A stretch of DNA of 41,283 bases. Source: Thiobacillaceae bacterium. GTDB lineage: Bacteria; Pseudomonadota; Gammaproteobacteria; Burkholderiales; Thiobacillaceae. The translations under genes were made by a program, and so were the position numbers. Below the pieces are notes generated by a model. The model had not been told where the DNA came from. It saw only the letters and a list, made by a program, of their open reading frames with translations, and made no database searches. How positions within the stretch are numbered: position 1 is the stretch's first letter; each line of letters starts with the position of its first letter. The DNA lies in assembly GCA_012274165.1 (NCBI GenBank), contig JAAPAA010000285.1, positions 1-41,283 on the forward strand, given 5' to 3'. This document shows positions 29,782 to 39,368 of this stretch, piece by piece.

Positions 29782-31887
29782 TCAGGGCGATGCTCGAGTC
29801 GCGGCCAGCATGTATTGCTGGAATTCTTCCGCCAGCAGCGGCCTGGAGAAATAGTTGCCCTGCACTTCATCGCAATGATGCAGGCGAAGATGCTCGACCG
29901 TGTCTTGTGTTTCAATGCCTTCGGCAATGGTTCTGAGGTTGAGCGCACGCGCCATCTGGATGATGGCATGGACGATGGCGGCATCTTCGGGATTGGTGTT
30001 CATGTCCTGAACGAAGGTTTGAGCGATTTTCAGCTTGTCGATGGGGAAACGCTTGAGGTAGGCCAGGCTGGAATAGCCGGTCCCGAAATCGTCGATCGCA
30101 AAGCGGATGCCCAGGCTCCTGAGATTGAGGACGGTTTCCAGTGCGTATTCAGCTTCCACGATCAGGAGGGACTCGGTCAGCTCCAGTTCCAGCCGGGCGG
30201 GCGCAAGTCCGGAGTCGCTCAGGGCCTGCACCACGGATTGCTGCAGGTTGCCGCGACGGAATTGCATCGCCGACAGGTTCACCGCGACGGTCAGTTCGGG
30301 CAACCCGGCCTGTTGCCAGCGGACGGCCTGGCGACAGGCTTCCTGCAGCACCCATTCGCCAATCGGCACAATCAGGCCACAGTCTTCGGCGACGGAAACG
30401 AACGCCTCCGGCAGCACCAGACCGCGCTTGGGCGAGTTCCACCGCAGCAGTGCCTCGACGCCGGTGACCCGCCCGCTGGCAAGATCGATCTGGGGTTGGT
30501 AGTGCAGAACGAACTCGCCGCCAGCCAATGCCTGACGCAATTCGATGCGGATGGCATGGGACAAGGCGACAGCCGCGTTCATCTGCTCGCTGAAAAAGGT
30601 GAAATCGTTTCCGCCCGTGCCTTTGGCATGATACATGGCGGTATCGGCCCGCTGCATCAGCGTGTCCGTATCCTTGGCATCGTTGGGGTAGATCGCGATC
30701 CCGACCGAGGTAGTCACCAGCAGGGAATGGCCCTCGATCTCGCAGGGGGCTGCCAGGGCGGCGACAATCTTGGCGGCGCTACCCGTCACAGCGTCGAGAT
30801 CCTGGATGTGCGTGAGAATGATCAGAAACTCGTCGCCGCCCTGCCGGCTAACGGTGTCTGTTTCCCGCAGGCAGGCTTGCAGGCGTCGCGCAACCTCGAC
30901 CAGCAGCAGATCACCCATGTTGTGGCCGAGGGAATCGTTGATCGCCTTGAATTTGTCCAGATCCAGGAACAGCAGCGCGACGTTTTCATTTGCGCGATCG
31001 GCATAGGCCATGGCCATTTTCAGCCGTTCCGTCGCCACGAAACGGTTAGGCAGCCGGGTTAGATGATCGTGATGGGCCAGAAACTCGATCTGCGCTTCGG
31101 CCAGCTTGCGCGCGGTCGTATCGATGCAGATGCCGGTCATGCGCTGTGCGTTGCCGTCCGCATCATAAGTGGTGTCGCCGAACGCATCGATCCAGCGCAC
31201 CGCCCCGGTCGGCAAAACGATGCGGTATTCGTTGAAGAGGGGCACATGATCGCGGAGGGTTGTGTAGATCGCCTCTTCAGCCCGCTGCAGGTCATCCGGA
31301 TGCACCACGCTGCGCCAGGTATCGAACGTGGCGGCCGTGGCGGCGGGATCCAGTCCGAACAGCTGAAAGAGTTCGTCCGACCAGACAAGCGTCCCGCTGG
31401 GGACGTCCCAGTCCCACACCCCCGCCCCCGCGGTACGTTGCGCCAGCGACAGCCGCTCGTTGGCCCGCAGCAGATCCTGCTCCGCCTGCTTGCGCTCGGT
31501 GATGACGTCGAACATGGCAACGAAGTGTTCGGGTTTGGGACGGTAAACCGTAATCGAGAACCACATGCCGAGTGCGCCGACCCAGGTTTCGAACTTCTCC
31601 GCTTTGCCACCCTGGGCGACCCGGCCGAAAATATCGAACAGCAGGGGATCGGATTCACGGACACCCGGAATGACGTCGGTGATGCGCCGGCCGACTACGC
31701 CCGAGAGGCCGGTCAGCGATTCAAACGCCGGGTTGGTATAAAGACAGATGAAGTCGCAGGGCTGCCCGTCTTCGAACAGCATCTTGCAGTAGGCCATGCC
31801 ATTGAGCATGTGCTCGACGATCGTTCCCGCCTCGCCAGACAGGCGTGCCACTGCAGACGTGCTGTTTACAGAGTCCTTGGGCGGCAT
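29782..31887 (-). CDS. PAS-PAS-GGDEF-EAL c-di-GMP signalling protein
   Basis: PAS domains, RETD I-site, [46 protein letters not shown]. Confidence 0.93.
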   Translation of the reverse strand: MPPKDSVNSTSAVARLSGEAGTIVEHMLNGMAYCKMLFEDGQPCDFICLYTNPAFESLTGLSGVVGRRITDVIPGVRESDPLLFDIFGRVAQGGKAEKFETWVGALGMWFSITVYRPKPEHFVAMFDVITERKQAEQDLLRANERLSLAQRTAGAGVWDWDVPSGTLVWSDELFQLFGLDPAATAATFDTWRSVVHPDDLQRAEEAIYTTLRDHVPLFNEYRIVLPTGAVRWIDAFGDTTYDADGNAQRMTGICIDTTARKLAEAQIEFLAHHDHLTRLPNRFVATERLKMAMAYADRANENVALLFLDLDKFKAINDSLGHNMGDLLLVEVARRLQACLRETDTVSRQGGDEFLIILTHIQDLDAVTGSAAKIVAALAAPCEIEGHSLLVTTSVGIAIYPNDAKDTDTLMQRADTAMYHAKGTGGNDFTFFSEQMNAAVALSHAIRIELRQALAGGEFVLHYQPQIDLASGRVTGVEALLRWNSPKRGLVLPEAFVSVAEDCGLIVPIGEWVLQEACRQAVRWQQAGLPELTVAVNLSAMQFRRGNLQQSVVQALSDSGLAPARLELELTESLLIVEAEYALETVLNLRSLGIRFAIDDFGTGYSSLAYLKRFPIDKLKIAQTFVQDMNTNPEDAAIVHAIIQMARALNLRTIAEGIETQDTVEHLRLHHCDEVQGNYFSRPLLAEEFQQYMLAATRASP

Positions 31888-31976
31888 CCCATGCTCTCCT
31901 TGATGACCGGCGTGAGCGACTTATTCTGCAGGCTCGCACATATACAGATCTTAGTGCAAATACACAGACATTGAAG

Positions 31977-33770
31977 TCAAGCTGCCCGGCTGGCCAGCCA
32001 CGCCCGCCATCCGCCATAGTCCGTAATGTCCTGCGCATCAGCCACGCCGATGCCTTCGCAGATGAAGCCATTCGCCACGCTGCCGTCGGCCAGTTCCAGT
32101 TTGCCGATGCCGAGCGGCGCCGGGATGCCGGCGACGAAGGAACCGAACTGGCTGGCGGGCATTTCCCAGACTTCGCAGGCGATGGCGGCGCCGCCCTCGT
32201 GCACTTTGATGAGGCCGGGGCGCTTGCCGTCGGGCAGGGCGTAGAAGCGGTATGTCGGCGCGGTCTGCGTCGTGGCCCCCAGACGGGCGTTGCGCTCGGT
32301 AAGTTGATGGTTGAGCGGCAAGCCGCTGAGATGTGCACCGACGACAGCGACCCGGACCTGGCCGCCAGGAAGCAGGTTCAATGTTTCGGCATCAGGCAGA
32401 ACATGCTCGGTGGCGCCCAGCTTGCCGCCGAGCGCCTGCTGCATGCGCGACGCCAGGTGCAGCAGCGGACCATCCTGATGCGGCGGCGCGATAAGGGTGA
32501 CGCCGAACGGCAGGCCATCATTCTGGAACCCGGCTGGCACAGCGGTCGCGGCGAGGTCGAGCAGGTTCATGAAGTTGGTGTAATAGCCGAGATTGGAATT
32601 GAGACGGATGGGGTCGGCTTCCATCTCGTCCACGCGATAGATCGTGCCGGCGGTGGGGGTGAGCATCACGTCGATGTCGTTCCACGCCGCATCGCACACC
32701 CGCCTGAACGCGCGCAGCCTGTAGAGATGGGCGAAGGTATCGGCGGCGCTGATGTCGCGACCGCCGGCGATGATGTCGCGCACCGGCGGAAACACCTTGT
32801 CCGGCTGCGCGTCGAAAAAGTCGCGGATGGCGAGGTAGCGCTCGGCGACCCAGGGGCCGCCGTAGAGCAGGCGCGCGGTGTCGAGGAAGGGGGCGAGATC
32901 GACTGCGACCGGCGTGCCGCCCAGCGCCTGCATGCGTTCCACCGCTTCGCCGAACAACCGCTCTGCCTCGGCGTTGCCGAAGAATTGCAGGTCCTTCTGC
33001 ATCGGCACGCCGAACCTGAAACCGGCGGCGCGGCCGAAGTCGAAGCCGTGCGGCGACAGCGGCCGCGAGTATTCATCGTCGGCGTCGAAACCGGCGGCGA
33101 CCGCCAGCACGCGCTCGGCGTCCTCCGCAGTCAACGCGAAAATCGACACCGCATCGAGCGAGCGGCACGCGGGCACCACACCGTGGGTGGACAGCGCGCC
33201 GCAGCTTGGCTTGTGGCCGACGAGGTGATTGAACGCGGCGGGCACGCGGCCGGATCCGGCGGTGTCGGTGCCGAGCGAGAAGCTCGCCAGACCGAGCGCC
33301 ACCGCGACCGCCGAACCGGAACTGGAGCCGCCGGAAATGAAATCGGGGTTGAAAGCGTTGCGGCAGGCGCCGTAGGGCGAGCGGGTGCCGTTCAAGCCGG
33401 TGGCGAACTGGTCGAGGTTGGTCTTGCCAAGCGGGATGGCACCGGCGTCGATCAGGCGCTGTACGACGGTAGCGTTGCGTTCCGGCGTGTAGGCGTATTC
33501 CGGACAGCCTGCGGTGGTAGGCAGACCGGCGAGATCGATGTTGTCCTTGATGGCGAAGGGGATGCCGTAGAGCGGCAGGCTGGCGATGTCCCTGCCTTCG
33601 AGTTTGCTTGCATAGGCCCGCAGGGCGTCGGCGTCGAGGCGGCTGATCCAGATATGGTGCGTGTCTTCTGCAGCTGTACGGGCGAGCAGGTCTTCCACCA
33701 GTTCAAGCGGGGTGAGTTCGCCGGACTGGTAGCGCTGGCGCAGGGTGGCGATGTCGAGCAATGGTTTCAT
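31977..33770 (-). CDS. atzF: Allophanate hydrolase (AtzF/DUR1 type)
   Basis: Amidase signature GGSSSGSAVAVALGLASFSLGTDTAGSGRVPAAFNHLVGHKPS plus C-terminal domain VRVAVVGAHLSGLPLNHQLTERNARL; 10 bp after the carboxylase gene. Confidence 0.93.
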   Translation of the reverse strand: MKPLLDIATLRQRYQSGELTPLELVEDLLARTAAEDTHHIWISRLDADALRAYASKLEGRDIASLPLYGIPFAIKDNIDLAGLPTTAGCPEYAYTPERNATVVQRLIDAGAIPLGKTNLDQFATGLNGTRSPYGACRNAFNPDFISGGSSSGSAVAVALGLASFSLGTDTAGSGRVPAAFNHLVGHKPSCGALSTHGVVPACRSLDAVSIFALTAEDAERVLAVAAGFDADDEYSRPLSPHGFDFGRAAGFRFGVPMQKDLQFFGNAEAERLFGEAVERMQALGGTPVAVDLAPFLDTARLLYGGPWVAERYLAIRDFFDAQPDKVFPPVRDIIAGGRDISAADTFAHLYRLRAFRRVCDAAWNDIDVMLTPTAGTIYRVDEMEADPIRLNSNLGYYTNFMNLLDLAATAVPAGFQNDGLPFGVTLIAPPHQDGPLLHLASRMQQALGGKLGATEHVLPDAETLNLLPGGQVRVAVVGAHLSGLPLNHQLTERNARLGATTQTAPTYRFYALPDGKRPGLIKVHEGGAAIACEVWEMPASQFGSFVAGIPAPLGIGKLELADGSVANGFICEGIGVADAQDITDYGGWRAWLASRAA

Positions 33771-33780
33771 TTTCTATTCC

Positions 33781-36700
33781 TCACTCGCTCACCAGCACCA
33801 GCAGGTCCTGCCCGGCGGAGACCTGCCCACCTTCGCGGCAGAACACCTTGTGGATGCGGCCGTCGCACGGCGCCATCACGGCGAACTCCATCTTCATCGA
33901 TTCGATGATGACGAGCGGATCGCCCTGCTTCACCTCAGCCCCATCTTCCACTTCCACTTTCCACACGTTGCCGGCGACGTGGCTGGCGATGGCGCGGCCG
34001 TTTTCCGGCAGGTCGAGTTCGCTGTCGGGGGCGGCTTCTGCCACCGTCAGGTCGCTGGCGTAGTCGGCCTGGCCGCTGGCGCGCCAGCGTTCGCGCTCTT
34101 CGTCGAACGAGGCCTGCTGCTGCGTCTTGAAGGCGGTGATGGACGCGCTGTTGTCGCTGAGAAACGTGTTGTAGTCGCGCAGGCTGAAGGTGGTTTCCTC
34201 GATCTTCAGCTGGTAGCGGCCAAGGGGGAAATCCTCGCGGATCTTGAGCAACTCGTCCTCGCTCACCGGGAAGAAGCGCACCTGGTCGAAGAAGCGCAGC
34301 AGCCATGGCTTGCCGTCGGTGAAGTTGGCCGTCTGGCGCCAGCGGTTCCACATCTGCAAGGTGCGGCCGACGAACTGGTAGCCGCCGGGGCCTTCCATGC
34401 CGTAGACGCACATGTAGGCGCCGCCGATGCCGACGGCGTTTTCCGGGGTCCAGGTACGGGCTGGGTTGTACTTGGTGGTGACCATGCGATGGCGCGGATC
34501 GACCGGCGTCGCCACCGGCGCACCGAGGTAGACGTCGCCGAGGCCCATCACCAGGTAGCTGGCATCGAAGACGATGCGCTTCACTTCCTCGATGCTGTCG
34601 AGGCCGTTGATGCGGCGGATGAACTCGATGTTGCTCGGGCACCAGGGCGCATCCTTGCGCACCGACTGCATGTACTTCTCGATTGCGAGTTTGGTCGCGG
34701 CGTCGTCCCACGACAGTGGGATGTGCACGATGCGGGTCGGCACCTGCATGTCCTCGATGGCGGGCAGCGCCTTTTCCGCGGCCAGCAGCAGGTCCATCAG
34801 TTTCGACAGCGGCAGCACGCGCGAGTCGTAGTGCACCTGCAGCGAACGGATGCCGGGCGTGAGATCGAGGATGCCAGGTACGGCGTCGGCCTGCAGCTTG
34901 GTCATCAGCGCGTGCACGCGGAAGCGCAGGTTGAGGTCGAGCACCAGCGGGCCGTATTCGATGAGCAGGTATTTGTCGCCGGCGCGGCGGTAAACCACGG
35001 CAACGGGGTTGTCGGTTTCGGGGGTGCGGTGCAGCACGGGTTCGGCGAGCGGACCGCTATCGGCGACGGGCGCGGCCGGGGCGTCGAGGCTGGCGATGGC
35101 GGCGTCCTGCGCCGCCTCCATCTGCTCGGCCTGCGTCTGGCTCAAGCGCTTGAAGCGCACGGTATCGCCCGGGCGCAGCTGGCCCATTTTCCACAACTCG
35201 GCCTGCACGATGGTGGCCGGGCAGACGAAACCGCCGAGCGAGGGACCGTCCGGCCCGAGGATGACCGGCATGTCACCGGTGAAGTCGACCGCGCCGATGG
35301 CGTAGGCGTTGTCGTGAATGTTGGACGGATGCAGTCCGGCCTCGCCGCCGTCCTTGCGCGCCCACTGCGGGCGCGGACCGATCAGACGGACGCCGGTGCG
35401 GCTGGAGTTGTAGTGCACTTCCCAGTCGGTGGCGAAGAACATCTCGATGTCGGCGTCGGTGAAGAAATCCGGCGCGCCGTGCGGACCGTACAGCACGCCG
35501 ATTTCCCACGCGTGCGTGTAAGTCGGGCGCAACGCGACGGGCAGCGCCTTGTCGATGCTCGCAGATTCCGCTGCCGGGATATGCAGCACGTCGCCGACGC
35601 GTAGCGTACGCCCGGCGTGGCCGCCGAACTGGCCGAGCGTGAACGTCGATTTGCTGCCGAGATAATCCGGCACGTCGAAGCCGCCGCGCACCGTGAGATA
35701 GGCGCGGCAGCCGCTGTCCCTGATCGCGCCGAGCTTGAGCATGCCGCCAGCCTTGACCGCGTGCGCCGCCCAGTTGGCGAGCGGTACGCCATCGAGTTCG
35801 GCGCCCATATCGGCACCAGCGAGCGCGATCACGCTGTCGCAGTTGAAGCGCAGCGTGGGGCCAGCGACGGTGAGTTCGAGCGCGGCCGCGCCCTCCTCGT
35901 TGCCGGCCAGCCTGTTGGCGAGCCGCAGCGCCAGCGCATCCATCGGCCCCGACGGCGGCACGCCGACGTCCCAGTAACCGGTGCGGCCCGGCCAGTCCTG
36001 GATGCTGCTCTGCACGCCGGGTTCGATGACGTCGATCGTTGCCGGGCGGTAGTGGAAGGCGTTGAGATAGCGCGTCGTCTGCCGCCCTTCCATGAACACC
36101 ATGTCGCGCACGATCTGGCCGAGGTAGCCGAGGTTGGTCTCGATGCCGGCAACGCGGGTATTGGCCAGCACCTGCTGCATCTTGCTCAGTGCGTCGACGC
36201 GGTCGATGCCCTTGACGATGATCTTCGCCACCATGGGATCGTAGAACGGCGGCACGTCGGAACCGCGCTCGACCCAGGTCTCGATCCGCGCGTCGGCGGG
36301 AAACACGACTTCGGTCAGCACGCCGGCGGCGGGCTGGAAGTCCTTGCCCGGGTCTTCTGCATACAGGCGCACCTGCATCGAGGCTCCCTGCGGATCGGCC
36401 TTGAAGCCGGACAAATCCAGCTCGCCGGCCGCCTCCTTCACCATCCACTCGACCAGGTCGACGCCGGTGACTTCCTCGGTGACACCGTGCTCGACCTGCA
36501 GGCGGGTGTTCACTTCGAGGAAATAGAATTCGCCACTTTGCGTGTCGTAGACGAATTCGACCGTGCCGGCGGAGCGGTAACCAACCGCCTCGCCGAGGCG
36601 CACCGCGGTGGCCAGCAGGCTGTTTCTTTGAATATCGGTGAGACCCGGCGCCGGGGTTTCCTCGATGACCTTCTGGTTGCGCCGCTGCACCGAGCAATCA

Positions 36701-37377
36701 CGTTCTCCCAGCGCGACGACATGGCCCTTGCCGTCGCCGAAGATCTGCACCTCGATGTGGCGCGCGTGCTCGACATACTTCTCGAGGAAAATGCCGGCCT
36801 CCTTGAAGTTGGCGCGCGCCAGCCGCTCGACCGACTGGAAGGCCTCCACCAGTTCGTCGGCGCTCCAGATCAGGCGCATGCCGATGCCGCCGCCGCCGGC
36901 GGTGCTCTTCAGCATCACCGGGTAGCCGATGCGCGCCGCCTCGGCCTGGGCGTGGCCGGCGTCGGACAGCAGGCCAGAGCCGGGCAGCAACGGCACCTTG
37001 TTGTGCTCGGCGAGATCGCGCGCGGTGTGTTTGAGTCCGAAGGCGCGCATCTGATCCGGACTGGGGCCGATGAAGGCGATGCCGGCAGCAGCGCAGTCCT
37101 CGGCGAAGCCGGGGTTCTCGGACAGGAAACCGTAGCCGGGATGAACGGCCTGCGCGCCTGTAGATTTCGCCGCTTCGAGAATCTTCTCGCCACGCAGGTA
37201 GCTCTGCGCCGCCGGCGCCGGGCCGATCTCAACGGCTTCGTCGGCCAGCCGCACGTGCAGCGAATGGCGGTCTGCCTCCGAATAGACGGCGACAGATTTC
37301 ACCCCCATGGTGCGAAGGGTGCGGATGATGCGGCAAGCGATGGCGCCGCGGTTGGCGATGAGAACCTTGTCGAACAT
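33781..37377 (-). CDS. Biotin-dependent urea carboxylase family enzyme; probable guanidine carboxylase by gene context
   Basis: Biotin carboxylase domain (MFDKVLIANRGAIACRIIRTLRTMG), KipA/KipI-type carboxyltransferase domain, C-terminal biotinyl domain with IIESMKMEF; flanked by two DUF1989 genes and allophanate hydrolase. Confidence 0.92.
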   Translation of the reverse strand: MFDKVLIANRGAIACRIIRTLRTMGVKSVAVYSEADRHSLHVRLADEAVEIGPAPAAQSYLRGEKILEAAKSTGAQAVHPGYGFLSENPGFAEDCAAAGIAFIGPSPDQMRAFGLKHTARDLAEHNKVPLLPGSGLLSDAGHAQAEAARIGYPVMLKSTAGGGGIGMRLIWSADELVEAFQSVERLARANFKEAGIFLEKYVEHARHIEVQIFGDGKGHVVALGERDCSVQRRNQKVIEETPAPGLTDIQRNSLLATAVRLGEAVGYRSAGTVEFVYDTQSGEFYFLEVNTRLQVEHGVTEEVTGVDLVEWMVKEAAGELDLSGFKADPQGASMQVRLYAEDPGKDFQPAAGVLTEVVFPADARIETWVERGSDVPPFYDPMVAKIIVKGIDRVDALSKMQQVLANTRVAGIETNLGYLGQIVRDMVFMEGRQTTRYLNAFHYRPATIDVIEPGVQSSIQDWPGRTGYWDVGVPPSGPMDALALRLANRLAGNEEGAAALELTVAGPTLRFNCDSVIALAGADMGAELDGVPLANWAAHAVKAGGMLKLGAIRDSGCRAYLTVRGGFDVPDYLGSKSTFTLGQFGGHAGRTLRVGDVLHIPAAESASIDKALPVALRPTYTHAWEIGVLYGPHGAPDFFTDADIEMFFATDWEVHYNSSRTGVRLIGPRPQWARKDGGEAGLHPSNIHDNAYAIGAVDFTGDMPVILGPDGPSLGGFVCPATIVQAELWKMGQLRPGDTVRFKRLSQTQAEQMEAAQDAAIASLDAPAAPVADSGPLAEPVLHRTPETDNPVAVVYRRAGDKYLLIEYGPLVLDLNLRFRVHALMTKLQADAVPGILDLTPGIRSLQVHYDSRVLPLSKLMDLLLAAEKALPAIEDMQVPTRIVHIPLSWDDAATKLAIEKYMQSVRKDAPWCPSNIEFIRRINGLDSIEEVKRIVFDASYLVMGLGDVYLGAPVATPVDPRHRMVTTKYNPARTWTPENAVGIGGAYMCVYGMEGPGGYQFVGRTLQMWNRWRQTANFTDGKPWLLRFFDQVRFFPVSEDELLKIREDFPLGRYQLKIEETTFSLRDYNTFLSDNSASITAFKTQQQASFDEERERWRASGQADYASDLTVAEAAPDSELDLPENGRAIASHVAGNVWKVEVEDGAEVKQGDPLVIIESMKMEFAVMAPCDGRIHKVFCREGGQVSAGQDLLVLVSE

Positions 37378-37437
37378 GCAATCTCCGGCGGGTCGTCCCG
37401 CTTCATTCAATGCAGCGGGGCGTCCCGCCGTCAGGTT

Positions 37438-38097
37438 TTATTGTTCAGGCGCGTCCCAGATCAGCACCCGCACCGGCGTCGGGTTGTAGGCGTTGCACGG
37501 GTTGTTGAGCTGCGGGCAATTGGAGATCAGGCACAGCACGTCCATCTCGGCGCGCATCTCGACGTACTTGCCCGGCGCCGACACGCCATCGGCGAAGGTC
37601 AGGCCGCCCTCGGGCGTCACCGGCACGTTCATGAAGAAGTTGATGTTGCTGGTGATGTCGCGCTTGGTCAGGCCACCCTCATAGTGGGCGAGCGCATGCA
37701 GGAAACTGTCGCGGCAGGAATGCATCGGCCGCTTGTCGAGCGCATAGCGCACGGTGTTGCTCTCGCACGAGCAGGCGCCGCCGAGGGTGTCGTGGCGGCC
37801 GCAGGTGTCGGCGGTAATGGTGAGCATCGCCCTGCCTTCGGTCGACATCAGCTGCGTGCCGGCGGTGAGATACAAGGCGCCCTGCGCGCGCACGGTGTCG
37901 GCGGCGCTGTAGCGTTCCTCCGGGTCGCGCGCATTGAAGAACAGGGTGTCGACCGCCTGGTTGCCTTCGAGGTCGAGGATGCGGAAGACCTGACCCTTCT
38001 TGATTTCGTGGATCCACGGATCGCCGGCGTCAACCACGGCATCCACCACAGCGGTCTTGGGATCGAAGGAACTTTCGACGAGGTTAAAACGAGTCAC
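37438..38097 (-). CDS. DUF1989 protein, urea carboxylase-associated protein 2 type (probable carboxyguanidine deiminase subunit)
   Basis: [74 protein letters not shown]. Confidence 0.88.
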   Translation of the reverse strand: MTRFNLVESSFDPKTAVVDAVVDAGDPWIHEIKKGQVFRILDLEGNQAVDTLFFNARDPEERYSAADTVRAQGALYLTAGTQLMSTEGRAMLTITADTCGRHDTLGGACSCESNTVRYALDKRPMHSCRDSFLHALAHYEGGLTKRDITSNINFFMNVPVTPEGGLTFADGVSAPGKYVEMRAEMDVLCLISNCPQLNNPCNAYNPTPVRVLIWDAPEQ

Positions 38098-38106
38098 GGT
38101 GCCACC

Positions 38107-38844
38107 TCAACGGAACAGGATTTCGGTTTGATAGAAGCCGCGCTGGTTTTCCGCGCAGGCGTTGCGGCAGACGTCGTCGGCAGCTGGCGTTCCGCTCTTC
38201 CACGCGGTCAGCATGACGTCGCCCGGCGCGTAGTCGGGGCGCGGATCGAGCGGATGCGGTGCGGCAGACAGCACCACCAGCACGTTCATCTCGAAGCGTA
38301 GATCAACGTAGGCACCAGGGTGCGAATTGGCGGCGTCGAAGTGCAGCCGGCCGGCCTCGTCGGCGACGACCTTGCTGAAGAAGTTGACGTTCGGCACTAC
38401 GTCGCGCTTGCCCAGCCCCCACTTGCCGAGTTCGACCAGCAGGCCATCGCGGCCGTTGCGGTGCATGGCGTTGCGGTGGGTCTGGTAGGTGGCTTCGCCG
38501 TACTTCGCCTTCACCATCTCGGCGTTGCTGGCGCCGCACAGCGGGTCATGCCAGCCGCAGCTGTCATGGATCACCGAGCACAGCACGTGGCCCATGTCGG
38601 AGTAGCAGACGTGGCCCGTCGTCAGGTGCGCGGTGTGCTGCGCCTTGAGGGTGTCGGGCATGTTGTAGCGCTCGAGCTTTTCTTCGGCGTTGTAGAACAG
38701 TGCCGAGACGTTGGCGCGGCCGCTCAGATCGGTGAGCCGCAACGCGTTGCCGCGGCGCAGGATGCCCGACCAATGGCAGCCACCCGGCAGCAGCTCTTCC
38801 CACAGGAACAGCTTCGGGGCAATGGGGTTGAGGTTTTGTGCCAT
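38107..38844 (-). CDS. DUF1989 protein, urea carboxylase-associated protein 1 type (probable carboxyguanidine deiminase subunit)
   Basis: LTDLSGRANVSALFYNAEEKLERYNMPDTLKAQHTAHLTTGHVCYSDMGHVLCSVIHDSCGWHDPLCGASNAEM; 9 bp from the UAAP2-type gene. Confidence 0.88.
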   Translation of the reverse strand: MAQNLNPIAPKLFLWEELLPGGCHWSGILRRGNALRLTDLSGRANVSALFYNAEEKLERYNMPDTLKAQHTAHLTTGHVCYSDMGHVLCSVIHDSCGWHDPLCGASNAEMVKAKYGEATYQTHRNAMHRNGRDGLLVELGKWGLGKRDVVPNVNFFSKVVADEAGRLHFDAANSHPGAYVDLRFEMNVLVVLSAAPHPLDPRPDYAPGDVMLTAWKSGTPAADDVCRNACAENQRGFYQTEILFR

Positions 38845-38880
38845 ATGAAATCCAGTCGATAGGTTGATAGCCGGCTTATC

Positions 38881-39348
38881 TCAGCCGGCGGCCGGCGCGT
38901 GCAGCGGCGGGATGACCGCCGCCAGCAGGTGCAGGCGGCCGGTGATGACGCCGCGCAAGCCGAGCATTTCATGGGTGATGGCCTGGAGCGTGGTCGCCGG
39001 GCCCTGGACCAGAATCACCTCCAGCATCTGGTCCTCGGTCAGGTGTACATGCAGCGAGCTGATGACCTCGGCGACGTACTGATACTGGATGTCCGCCAGC
39101 CGGCCCTGCAGGCTGCGGGTGGCACGGTTGTACAGCAAGGTCAGGGTGCCCGCCATGACCTCGTTGCCGAGGCTGCGCTTATGCTCGGCCAGCTGATAAT
39201 TGACCATTTCGCCGATGGCCTGCGAGCGGCTGTCATAGCCGCGGCTCTCGACCATGCTGTCCAGCCCGGCCAGCAGGTCCGGCGGCAGCGAGACACTGAT
39301 TCGGCTGACCGGGCTGGACACCTTCTCGCTTCCGTTTTTCGTCGTCAT
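38881..39348 (-). CDS. NikR-like ribbon-helix-helix transcriptional regulator with altered metal site
   Basis: RHH N-terminus VSRISVSLPPDLLAGLDSMVESRGYDSRSQAIGEMVNYQL and NikR-type C-terminal domain with LHVH; two E. coli NikR ligand positions substituted. Confidence 0.85.
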   Translation of the reverse strand: MTTKNGSEKVSSPVSRISVSLPPDLLAGLDSMVESRGYDSRSQAIGEMVNYQLAEHKRSLGNEVMAGTLTLLYNRATRSLQGRLADIQYQYVAEVISSLHVHLTEDQMLEVILVQGPATTLQAITHEMLGLRGVITGRLHLLAAVIPPLHAPAAG

Positions 39349-39368
39349 GCTTGGCTCTGTTCAGGCTG

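Noticed and set aside
31845-33908. 687 aa plus-strand ORF opposite allophanate hydrolase
   Set aside because: Antisense shadow; atzF on the minus strand has full amidase signature.
33745-35604. 619 aa plus-strand ORF opposite the carboxylase gene
   Set aside because: Antisense shadow without family motifs.
35617-38301. 894 aa plus-strand ORF opposite the carboxylase/DUF1989 genes
   Set aside because: Low-complexity, His/Arg/Ala-rich translation with no family motif; antisense shadow of clearly real minus-strand genes, common in high-GC DNA.
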